From the NCBI GenBank assembly GCA_020086605.1, contig JACBWW010000004.1:44714024-44778023 (forward strand): 64,000 nt of DNA, written 5' to 3'. The notes beneath the pieces are model-generated. The model was not told the origin of the DNA. It saw only the letters and a program-made list of their open reading frames with translations, and did no database searches. Position numbers and translations under genes: made by a program. This DNA is from Lanius collurio (lineage: Eukaryota; Chordata; Aves; Passeriformes; Laniidae). This document shows, one piece after another, positions 39,281 through 49,279 of this stretch. The number at the start of each line of letters is the position of its first letter. Position 1 is the stretch's first letter.

Positions 39281-40453
39281 GTGAGTAGATATCAGCTTTT
39301 TTGAGTTAGTCTGCACAGTTCACCTGCACAAACCACAGTGAATGCGTGAACTAGCTGAACTCTTCAGATAAAGTTAGTTATTGTGAGATGAACAGTGCTT
39401 GACCAGACATCTTAAATGCAAAGCAAATTGTAGGCCAGAGTCGGGGAAGCAAAGGATGCTGTACGATGTGTTTTCACATAATTTATATTTGGTGTATGCC
39501 ATGGTTTACATTGCAGAATATCTGACTGCAGTAAATAAGATTTACACCCTCTCTGGTCTGTGTTGTGGTACCTGCTTGCTTGCACTTGGGCATCTGAGTT
39601 TTTTCACAATGTGCTATGGCCAGATCAGGGCATTGGTTCTGCTTTTATCCAAGGGACAAAGAAAGAGTAAGAACTTCTGAATCCAGTAATTCTACAAAAA
39701 AAAAAAAGGTTAGATGTGATCTTAGACCAAACTAGGTATTACATAAGGTTATTTTCAAGTCCTCAGTACTTTGTGTGCTATAATTTTTGGAAAGCATTAC
39801 AGAATATCAGACTTGGAATTCATATTTCTAGATGCTGCATTTCTGCTTTGGATGACTTGGAGCCAGCAGTAAGAGAGGATTCCTAATTATAGCAATTAGC
39901 CTAGATGGGCAGTGCTAAATGGAAGGTCCATCATGATATGCAGTCTGTCACAGTTCATTTGTCACAATAAGCTTTATTCTTGAACTGTATTCTTCTGGCT
40001 GAACTTAAGAAGCAACATCTACTCATCCACCTCTCAAAAAAAAGAAAAAACTTAAATAAAAACCCAAACTACTTTAAAAAAAAACTTTTAACTTTGAAAA
40101 TAAAACATTTTTCTGCACATATTATTGGTGTTGAGTCATAAGTGAATTTGGATCAGAAAGGACTTCAGGAAGTGTCCTGGCCCACTGCCTGGTGAAAGCA
40201 GGGTCAGGAAAGGAGTCAGGCCAGGTTTCTCAGGGATTAATCAAGGCATTGAAAACCTCCAAGGATGGAGATGGGACAGCTTCTTCCTTGGCCTGTGCCC
40301 CTCCTGCTCTGTACTGGGGAAAATGATTTTCCTTGTATCCAGTTCTGAACCACTGTTCTTTCTACTTAATGCCTGTTTTCTCTGTATCCGTAAAGGAGAA
40401 TGTTAGCCCACTGAACAGTGCAGGGATTTAAATTCTATTTTTTTATTCCACAG
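39281..40453 (+). other. PLEKHA7: Intron between e4 and e5
   Basis: This is a 1.2-kb GT-AG intron inside the PH domain coding region. It carries a degraded CR1 fragment in reverse orientation (about 40.15-40.40 kb) directly before the e5 acceptor region. No genes were found. Confidence 0.85.
40150..40398 (-). mobile_element. CR1 LINE fragment (antisense), strongly diverged
   Basis: Recognisable pieces are GTTTCTCAGGGATTAATC, GCATTGAAAACCTCCAAGGA and GATGGAGATGGGACAGCTTC, then a decayed tail. This matches reverse CR1, similar to the 16.4- and 20.8-kb copies. Edges are uncertain. Confidence 0.7.
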
Positions 40454-40554
40454 ACAGCAGAGAAGAGTCTGTTCTAGGGAGCATACCATTGCCTAGTTAT
40501 GTAATATCTCCAGTTGGACCTGAAGATCGCATAAATCGAAAATTTTCTTTTAAG
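40454..40554 (+). CDS. PLEKHA7: PLEKHA7 exon e5: PH domain strands 4-5
   Basis: This 101-base exon encodes SREESVLGSIPLPSYVISPV and then GPEDRINRKFSFK. The LGSIPLPSY…RKFSFK pattern matches PH strands 4-5 of the PLEKHA family. The acceptor is ATTCCACAG and the donor is AAG|gtaggt. The first two bases complete Asp with the last base of e4, and the exon ends in phase 0. That phase is what lets both candidate acceptors of e6 keep the frame. Confidence 0.96.
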
Positions 40555-40699
40555 GTAGGTTTGCAAAGCTTATCAGCTAATCATAGTTTATTTGCATTAG
40601 AAAAGCTGCTGTTGTAAACAAGAACATCATCTGTTTTCCTTGTTACTAGTTTTTAAAAGCAGACAGCTTTATTGACTGCCTGTTCAAATGTGGCATAGG

Positions 40700-40715
40700 T
40701 TTTTTTTTTTTTTTT
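40700..40715. repeat. T16 homopolymer run
   Basis: An uninterrupted T run about 145 bases downstream of e5. Confidence 0.95.
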
Positions 40716-43700
40716 GCTTATGAATTGACATTCATGTCTGTTACTTTGCAAGTGTCCTTAGAGCTCGATGAAGTGCCTCTGAGTAAAGAGCCTGTTTCTA
40801 AATTCAGAAATTAGTATTGACAAGTTGTTCCACTACTGTTTACTAATTGGAAGAAAAGTTGTCTAATTTACTTTATAATACAGTCCTTGATCTCATAATG
40901 GACTGATGTGTATTTTGTTTTGTTGTGGTTTTTTTAAAAAGAAAAGAATCAAATCAGTTCTCACAGTTAGAAAATGACAACTTAGTCATCCTAAGTGATA
41001 TGGATTTTTAAAGAAAAAAGTACTCTTGTTTGATATAGTTTGAGAGTGGATTTTGTTTTTTCTTTTTCTAAAAATAAATATAATTGTATAATTTACAATT
41101 CTAGTCTTTGTTATAAAAGCCCATGGATATGAAATAAAACACACACTTCTTGATAGTGCAAAAGCCTGACTCCAAATGAGTCTAAACTGCAGCACTTAAG
41201 CAAAGTTTAGGAACTTCTGTGCCTGTGGCAGATTTAAAGTCAGAGCAGAACTTGTTTTTCCATCAAGCAAATGAGTTATTTACTTTAAAAGTAATTTGCA
41301 GATCAGGTGTCAATCAGGCATCCTTTAGGAGATCTGGAAAGAATATCTATTTAAATATTTTCTGTGCTGAAGTTATGAAAAACATCTTTCTCTTACATTT
41401 CGATTTTTTTGAGGTATTTTAAAATTAAGACTGCCTTTTATTACTTTCAGTTTTATATTCAAGTGGATAAGGGCTTGAAATTTATTGAGCAGATATTAAC
41501 TTGGGAAACGTGTTTAGAAAAGCCCCGGTGCACTTTGTGGAAATGTTTATTGTACTTTTTCAAATGCATTGAACATGAGATTTCAGGATAAAGCTACAAA
41601 GAAATCTTTGCTTAAGAAAATCATTCCACCTCCAGTGTTTACTTAGTGTGATTCATAAAGCTCTGCTTTTCTAGAGCCTTTTCCTAGGAGGAAGCATGTA
41701 CTGAAAGAGGGGAACTCAATGTACTCTTCTAGGCTTCTCTGCTTTTTATTTTATTCAAAAGTATTTACACACATGCTCTTGAGTCACCACTAGCCAAGGG
41801 AGAAGAATCTCTGGTGTGATCATGGTTAAACCTTTCCAGAAGCAAATGCAGACTTCCCCTGTTCCTTTTAGGGTATGATATCCGTATGAGCTCTACCAGG
41901 TATTTAATCTGAGTCTTTTTCTGAAAATATTATGAGCCAGAAAGCTGAGACTTTCAAGACAGAATCATTACTAAAAGGTAGATATAGACAGAGATAGGGT
42001 GTTGATAGCAAAAGAAAGTTTATGCTAGAAATCTCTGTAAAAAATCAACATTTCATAAATCAGTTTGTCCGGCCAGTTTGAGCTCTGCTTTAGGTGTTTG
42101 AGGATTGACTGCAGGCTGGATGCTGCAGTTTGGTATTATTTAGACCCAGCTCTGAGGGCAGTAGGAGGATTTAGTACAGTTGCTGTGGTAAGGACCCTGT
42201 CCATCACTGCCCTTCAGCGGTCCCAGGGTCCGCTCTGGGCACCCCGCAGCAGGAGCACCCCCATGCTGGCATTCCATCACTCAGCAGCCATTCCCTTTAT
42301 CTCATCTCTTCAGAGCACCTCGAGACCCAGAGCACAGGCGGGCATTCTGCCTCGCAGCACAGCCAGAAATAGAACACTCGAGCAGATTAAGCCCAAAATA
42401 AAGATAAGACTTTTTTTTGCATTTAAGACCTGAATGAGTGGGAGAATGTGCCATGACACTTTTTACATTTGGTCTGTTCTTTATTGAGATTGTTGTAAAT
42501 GCTCTGATACAACAGAGGGGTTGGCTCCCATTTGAAGTGGCAATGAGTTTGGAAGCTAGGGAAAGAGTAAAACTGCAAAAAATTTCAACTCTTTTGTTTG
42601 CAAAACTAGAGGAAGAAAATTTACTTAGCAAATACATGAATGCTTTTTGCATATGATTTGGTTAGAAGGAGGCTTGTAAAATCCACGCTCACTGAGGTCT
42701 GTGTTAAACCCTGCAAACTGTTAAAATGTGTGCTGTAGGAATTCTCAAAATCCTTTTCCTTTCATCACCTCCTGAGGTCCAACTTAAGTTTTTGTGTCTC
42801 TGGTTGTTTAACAATTATAGGCCTCCAGAACTGCATACAGGCTTTTGAAATGCCATCAAACCCCTACTTTGAAATGTAACAGTATGTGAGTTTAATTTTT
42901 TTGTTTAGAAACTGTGCTTTTAAATACCTATCTTTATACAATTTTTGACACTTGATAATTTTTTCACTTCCTTTATTTGTGCCAAGCAAAGTGCTGTGAC
43001 TAGCTGAAAACCACTGTCACTAAGCTGTGTGTGAGCCTAGAACTTGGGATCCTTACTGCATGTTTATTTCAGCAACCCACATCCTAAGTGCATTTGGTTA
43101 ATCTAATTGCTGCATTTTAAAATAATAATTTTTTGTTTGTACCAGTATGAGCGAGCACAAATTCAGTGTTTAGACGGAATTTGTGAAAAGGCTTGCACAA
43201 CATTAGTCTATATAGCTGGAAATACTTCCTGTGATTAACAGAGAGCTGACTGTATTTGTAGTAATACAATAGTTTTAAACAGGAGTAATATCAGTTTAAG
43301 AATGTTTATCTCATCACAGTCTCTTTAGAGGCCTTGTTGTCCTCAAACATGAAAATTATTTTTAATTGGTCTTACTTAAAAATGGAAATATTTGTTCATT
43401 GCTTAGACCTGCTGAGACCAGGGCAGACTTCTTACCTGTTTCTTTGATGTCACTGGTTTTCCTACAAAAAATTCGATGTAGTTTGTTCCACTGTGTTTTC
43501 TGAAGCAGTGTTGCTTCCTTAGGCTCCCATATTGCTCTGGGTCTGAGGAGTCAGGTGAAGAAATGCCCAGCAATGTAAATCTGAGAGGTGCTGTTTTCAA
43601 ATTTGCGGGGCAGGGGCCAGGTGGAGGGTTCAAGCTGCTAGAAATCTTTAAAAAGCTCAGTATTATTTAAGGGTGAAAGATGAATTAGATCATACTGGGC

Positions 43701-43968
43701 TGTTGTTGAGTTTGTAGTGAAGGCTCAGAGTAATTCAGTTTTTGCTCACAAATGGTTCATAAATATCAAAATTAAGGAGAAGGAGGAAATTTCTGTATAT
43801 TATAGCTTATTAACAGAACTAGCTTTAAAAGATTACAGTTATTAGAAAACTGTTCCTTTCCTCATCCCTTTGTTCGATGAATGGTGGCTTCTTCTCCCCT
43901 AGGTATTTTGAACAAGTGGATGTGAACAGCTGTAGGTATTAGTTACTTTTAGTACAGTCATTTGTTAA

Positions 43969-43986
43969 TTTTTTTTTTTTTTTTTT
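43969..43986. repeat. T18 homopolymer run
   Basis: An uninterrupted T run within the e5-e6 intron. Confidence 0.95.
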
Positions 43987-46781
43987 GGTAACATGAATCT
44001 TTTAATGATTTTAACTTGTTTAATTTTTTTGTCCTTGTCTTGTCCTGTTGATATGCTCTTGGGGTTTACTGTCCATTTCTCCTACTGTGCACTCTGGGCG
44101 AGAGACTGCTTTTCTTCTCAGTGTATCTACATTAAGGCATCTGAATGCATGAATAGGTACCAATATCATTTTTTCCCTGTTGTGTGTATGGTGTACATGT
44201 GAGCATGTGCTGTGTTTTAGGCTTTTTTAGTATGCTGTAGTCATCCTAATAGCTTTGGCTTTAAAAAAACCAAACCCAACCCTAAAGTACTGCTAGCTTC
44301 TGTCTGCCAGCAGGGACAGCTGCAGGGCATTGGCACAAAGTGGCTTTCTTGCATATAAACCACACTACTAATAAATAACTGAAATAAATTTGAATTTTAC
44401 CTTGACCAGTGTTATATATTGCAAACTTCAGGATCTTGTGTTTGTTGATAATCACACACCATCTCTGTTCTTGCTTCTGCAGCTGGGAATGTTTATGGCT
44501 GTGAGAGCTTCAGTCTCTCAAGGGAGGGTGGTGCAGCACAGTTTGCATTTTGATACTGTTTTCACCTACAGCCTCTTAGGCAGTGCTTGCAGCTGTGTTG
44601 AGAGGAAAACCTAAAACACAAGTGGGTTATGTCGATCAGGGCGTGCAGATCAATTAAGACAGCTGTTAAATCCATTTCTTGGTGTGGTATGCCATCTCTG
44701 CAGATAGTTACTCAGAGTTCGGAGGTTTTTAAGCAAACGTAAAACCAGTGAATGGTCGGGTCCTCCTGCGTCATCTGCAGTGGGACATGCACAGTCTGCT
44801 TTGCTGCAGGAATCAGTTCACTTCTGAATTTTAACACCTTCTGTGGGCTCAGCCTGCTCTGTGAAGGAACTCTGTGGTCATACTACATAATGTGTGGTCT
44901 CACATTAAAACCACCATTCTCCTTTATATCTGGAGCTGCCAGTTTTTGTTCTCTTCATACACTGGATGGTAACCATAGATTGTAGTGAATTAATGTTTCT
45001 AAATCATATTTGCTTTGAGCATTCTAGTGTTCTAAAAATAGAGAAAAAAAGACAACTCCAATAACAAAAAAGAAAAATCAAAGAACTCAACCAGGCAAAC
45101 ATGAACAAAGTCCTTTGATTCCTAAACATGTGATTGATCTGAGCTATTGTTTAACGTGTGTAAGTCCTGTTTTCCTGTGGTCAGGGAGGCAGTTAATGGT
45201 GGGAATTGAGAAGAAACCACCTTGCATTCATTCCTTTTGCCCCAATACTGTTGGGAAGTGGAAACTCTTTCCAACAGGAGAGAGTTTTGACTTCTTTATG
45301 TAACCTTTTTTCCTCTTCCTCCTCCTCCTTTTTCTAGCTGGCTGTTCTACTTCAGTCTTCAGTTTTCAAAACAGGCTCAGGCATCCGTGCTTGAGGTGCA
45401 GAAGGGAAAGGCCATGTTTCACACATTCAGGAGAACAGCCTGCCATAGGAAGGGAGTAAATTTTGCACAGAACTTATTTAAAAGTGCTGTAATAGCAAGC
45501 ACATATTTTGGTCTCTGGAGTTGTTGATACAAGTCTCTAAGGTTATGGTAATTTGGGAGTTTCAGGGTAAACAACTGAACTTATAATGTTTAGGGAAGGC
45601 TGCACTGGATTAAATAGCCTGGGTTTTGTCAAAACTATTGTTGTGTTTCTGAAGCCATCTGTGGTTGCCTCTACAATTACTTTTTAAAATTTGATTTAGA
45701 ATAATGAGCGGGAGAAGATTTCACCAATATACAAGGAACAATTATTTAGGCAGGTTTTGCAAAATGCATTTACCCTTTAAAAACAGATATAACCAAATCA
45801 AAAATTTGATGTAATTATTTTTCTTTTTAAAAAACCGTGTGTCAACAGTATTTAATGCTATTAGGTTTTGTGTGTGATAGCAGGCTTAGTTTTATAAAAA
45901 TAAATTTAAATTACTAATTTCATTTTGATATCATTACAAGAGCTTCCAAGGAGAGTACACTGTCTTCATTTTTTTGGAAAGTAAGGAGATGAATCTCTCT
46001 CTATTAATCTGAAGTGTATCTGGACTTACATGATTTGGTAATATTTGTATTATTGCTAATACAAATGTGGGTGAGATTTGGTTAAATTCAACTAGCCTAG
46101 AGTTACAAAGACATTCCATATTGAATCCATTTGAATAGTGAATATATTTATAGAGGAATTGCCCAGTACCTCTAGTTTGCAGTGGAATTTCATGGAGTAT
46201 TTTGGTGTGCAGAGATAATAGTCATTATTTTATGTGCTGTGATAATTCCATCAGTATTACTAACTTTTATCAGTAAGTCTTGTGACTTTGCAGCTAATAG
46301 GTGTTCAAGTGCACGCCCTAACCCAAAGATCTTAACATGCATTTTAATTGATTCTTAAATAAGCCGTTTAATTGCTTAAATGGTAAGATTTTTGTCTGTG
46401 TTTTGTCTGAATAAATTTCTTTATTAAATGAGCCGGGAAAATTGACTTGCTGATGCATGTCTCATTGAGAATTTCTTAAATTTGTTTAGTATGGAGATTT
46501 CTTCTATTTGTTTAGTACAGTATTTATGGCAAATTAAATGTATCAATTAAAAGAAAATGAAAAGCTGAAATCAGAAGCACTGGACTTTCAGCTTGATAGC
46601 TCTCGAAAGAGGCAGAGGAATTTCAGTAAAAATTGGAGTGCCTTTTGAGCGTGCTGCACTTATTGTGGCAGATAATTTACACCAAATTCAAGAAACAGTC
46701 AAGGAATCTGGAAAGTTGTTCTTAAGCATTTTTTTTTTGGGAAAGAGCTGTCTAACTTCTATTTCTTCTTTTTCCTTCCAG

Positions 46782-46960
46782 GCTGTTCACACAGGTATGA
46801 GGGCATATATTTATAACAAGAACTCTGTCATTGGCTCTCAGGCCGAGCACACGGGCATGCGGACGTACTACTTCAGTGCTGACACCCAGGAGGACATGAA
46901 CGCCTGGATCCGGGCCATGAATCAGGCTGCCCTCATGCAGACACGTTCCTCACTGAAGAG
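46782..46960 (+). CDS. PLEKHA7: PLEKHA7 exon e6: end of PH domain, with internal duplication
   Basis: This 179-base exon encodes AVHTGMRAYIYNKNSVIGSQ and then AEHTGMRTYYFSADTQEDMN, followed by AWIRAMNQAA and a short tail. TYYFSADT is the last PH strand, and EDMNAWIRAMNQAA is the C-terminal PH helix with its invariant Trp. The first 20 residues largely repeat the start of the next segment (AVHTGMR versus AEHTGMR); see findings. The acceptor is TTCCTTCCAG. The donor is noncanonical, AAGAG|gcaagt, and it is the only reading that keeps the frame into e7. The exon enters in phase 0 and leaves two bases that complete Arg in e7. Confidence 0.95.
46842..46960 (+). other. PLEKHA7: Possible alternative 3' splice acceptor within e6 (shorter PH isoform)
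   Basis: The bases just before 46842 read TTGGCTCTCAG, an AG preceded by pyrimidines. It lies exactly 60 bases after the normal acceptor, in the same phase. Using it would join ...FSFK directly to AEHTGMRTYYF and remove the 20-residue insert. The resulting PH length would resemble that of PLEKHA5 and PLEKHA6. The pyrimidine tract is weaker than that of the main acceptor. No transcript evidence is available here. Confidence 0.35.
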
Positions 46961-48793
46961 GCAAGTTCCACTCAGAAGCATTTAAAAAAAATGTAATATA
47001 TCTTACATAAATCACACCCTGGGTGGTATCTGACACTGGTGTTTGTAAATATTTGCGTAAAACTCTTTCACATTTTAAAGAAATAATTATTTTTCATTTG
47101 CATTCTGTTGCAAATCAGTTAACTGGTATTAATTAAGAAAACCTGGTGTTCAGTATTTATGTGTGCCTGCAAATTGTGTGCCCACATCTAGTGACCTGGA
47201 TTAATTTCTCTCTATATATAATATTTTAGGGAATTTCAGGTAAGAAGTTCCAGTTTCTGTGGGCAAATTCATATACTTGGCAACAGCCAATTGGCAGCCT
47301 TTGGGAGAGAAAAGTAAAAGAGAAAGAACAGAAGTTTAATGAGTTGTTTCAAATGAGTGTGTAGAACTAGGATTGAAGTGCTATTAAGGGGGAAAAGAAT
47401 GCTAAGGATGGGTAAATCACAAGTGCACAGAGTTAATGGCTATCAACTAATGTATGCAGGTATGAACTGATTATGAACAAATTCAGCTGTGCCAAAATGT
47501 GCTTCCAGTTTTTTTCCTTTTCTTTAAATTGATGTAGCCTTCTTGATGTTTTGGCTTTGGAATGTGACTCTTTCCCTATACCTCCATGTGGAGGAAGACT
47601 GTTCTGTGAGACAACCCTGCTTTAACCATTGTGGCTGCGAGGCTTGAAATGTTATGGTGCAGTTTCTCAGAATATCTCACACTGCTGCTCCCTGTTGGCC
47701 AATCAAATATAAGCAAAGGATCAACATCTCTTCCAGAGCTTTACATACTATATGATATTGTGCTAAGACTTTCTATATTTAATTTAAATTTCTGGAAACA
47801 AGCTGGTAGCTGTTTCTTTTTTCTTTATCTTCTTTATAAGAACAGGAATAATTGAAAGAAGAATTGAGGAAGTCTGGCACATCAGAAGTATTGATCCAGT
47901 GTCCTTCCTCCAAGTAGACTGTTCATTTCTAATTAGACTGAAGTGAAAACAATTTCGTCATGGCACTTACTCAGAATTTGCTTTCCATAAAGCTTTAAGG
48001 AAGCTGTACTTAGTTTCAGAGATGAGGTGCTACCCTGAGATCAGTGATAACCCAATTACATTGTGAAAGAAAAAAATGTTGTTGAGAAGCTTATTGTTAT
48101 GAGGAGATGAAGAAAATTGCAGATGAAGTATGTAATGTGTCAAAAGCAACATGAAACTTTTAGAATCCTCAAACATTTTATAGCATGTTCAAAGTTTAAT
48201 ATCAAGATTCTGTTATTTTTTAGGCAGTAAGGTAAATAAGTAAACTAGTAAACTAATGTGCACTGCAGCATGGAGCAATTATTTTTTTTAAGGAATAGGT
48301 CTCCAATGGAAATTCCCTGAGCAATAGTACTGACGCAAATGTAGATACTGCTGTGTCCTCTTGGCCAGAAATGTCTAGTCCCTGAGGCAGCTACAAAGTT
48401 ATGAAAGGCTTTTTTTATATTTTGCCATGAGCAGTTGGCAGCTTAGTTTTGGATTTTGGCTTTTAGTGTTTCTTAGGATTGGAGGATTTTTTTATTTACA
48501 GGTTTTTGTACATAACATTATGTTGAACACTTCTTTCATATAATACTAGTATTTTCAGTCATTTTTACAGATGTGTATAAATAATTTCTGCCTCCTTGAC
48601 AGCACAGCAAATATAATTTTTGTCTAACTGGGATGACAACTGAGTTTTTTTGAGCATATCTATCTTAACATGCCAAATTTATCACAGTCTGCAGACAGTG
48701 ATTTTGTAGGTATTCTTTCTAAAAGAGCAACAAGGCCACACCAGCTTTTCACAATTGAGCAGTGTTCATTACTGACATGCATTTTCTTTTCAG
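46961..48793 (+). other. PLEKHA7: Intron between e6 and e7, GC-AG type
   Basis: This is a 1.8-kb intron beginning gcaagt instead of GT, with an ordinary TTTTCAG acceptor. The frame across it (Arg split AG|A, then ETEKV) matches PLEKHA7. The interior is AT-rich with no recognised repeats or genes. Confidence 0.9.
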
Positions 48794-49279
48794 AGAAACT
48801 GAAAAAGTGGATCAGCAAGCCGTTCCCCAAGTCAATCATGTGGATGCCTGCAAAGAGTGTGTGAAGGCAGAGATTACAGACACAAAAGAAAGTTATCAGA
48901 AATCAGCTGAAGTGCTTGGATTCGATAAACGTGAAGAGATAAGAAGAGAAAAGGAGGAGGAGGAGCGTTACATCCACAGAAAAGAAACTCTGGAAACCAA
49001 AAAGGGAAAAGCTAAGCATGCGTTAACAGAAGCTGATTCATTATTTCCAGACTTAACGAATGCATCGTGGTCCCAAACAGCTCAGCCTCAGCCAGCTGAG
49101 AAGAATGGAACGCTCCCTAGTTCATTAAGTATGAGTGCTGGCCTAGTAGAGCAGAATGGTACTGGCTCGTATAAAAGAGGGTTTGTTCCCAGAACAAATC
49201 CAGATAAGCAGTTTCAAAGAAAAAGTAACATGGCTCAAGTGGAGCACTGGGTAAAAGTCCAGAAAGGAGATACAAAAAG
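48794..49279 (+). CDS. PLEKHA7: PLEKHA7 exon e7: charged linker and RTNPDK family motif
   Basis: This 486-base exon begins ETEKVDQQAVPQVNHVDACK. Next come a strongly charged stretch (KREEIRREKEEEER), the word AEKNGTLPSSL, then EQNGTGSYKRGFVPRTNPDK, QRKSN and MAQVEHWVKVQKGD. The last block is a conserved PLEKHA5/6/7 signature. The region is otherwise poorly conserved and probably disordered. The acceptor is TTTTCTTTTCAG and the donor is AAAAG|gttagt. The first base completes Arg with e6, and two bases are carried into e8 to complete Ser. The mid-exon charged part diverges much more from mammals than the C-terminal block does. Confidence 0.94.

Larger units (their letters stand above)
40555..46781 (+). 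other. PLEKHA7: Intron between e5 and e6
   Basis: This is a 6.2-kb GT-AG intron. It has T runs at 40700-40715 and 43969-43986, and a G+C-rich block (about 42.07-42.40 kb) followed by a moderately complex segment to 42.65 kb. I recognise no coding sequence or repeat family in these. The last 60 bases before e6 have a good pyrimidine tract. Confidence 0.85.

Noticed and set aside
44262..44285. Telomere-like CCCAACCCTAA words
   Set aside because: They are an isolated partial match in an A/C-rich stretch and not a tandem telomeric array.
46964..46965. GT just after e6 as the donor in place of the GC site
   Set aside because: It is a poor donor (gttcca), and the resulting frame reaches TGA within three codons of e7.
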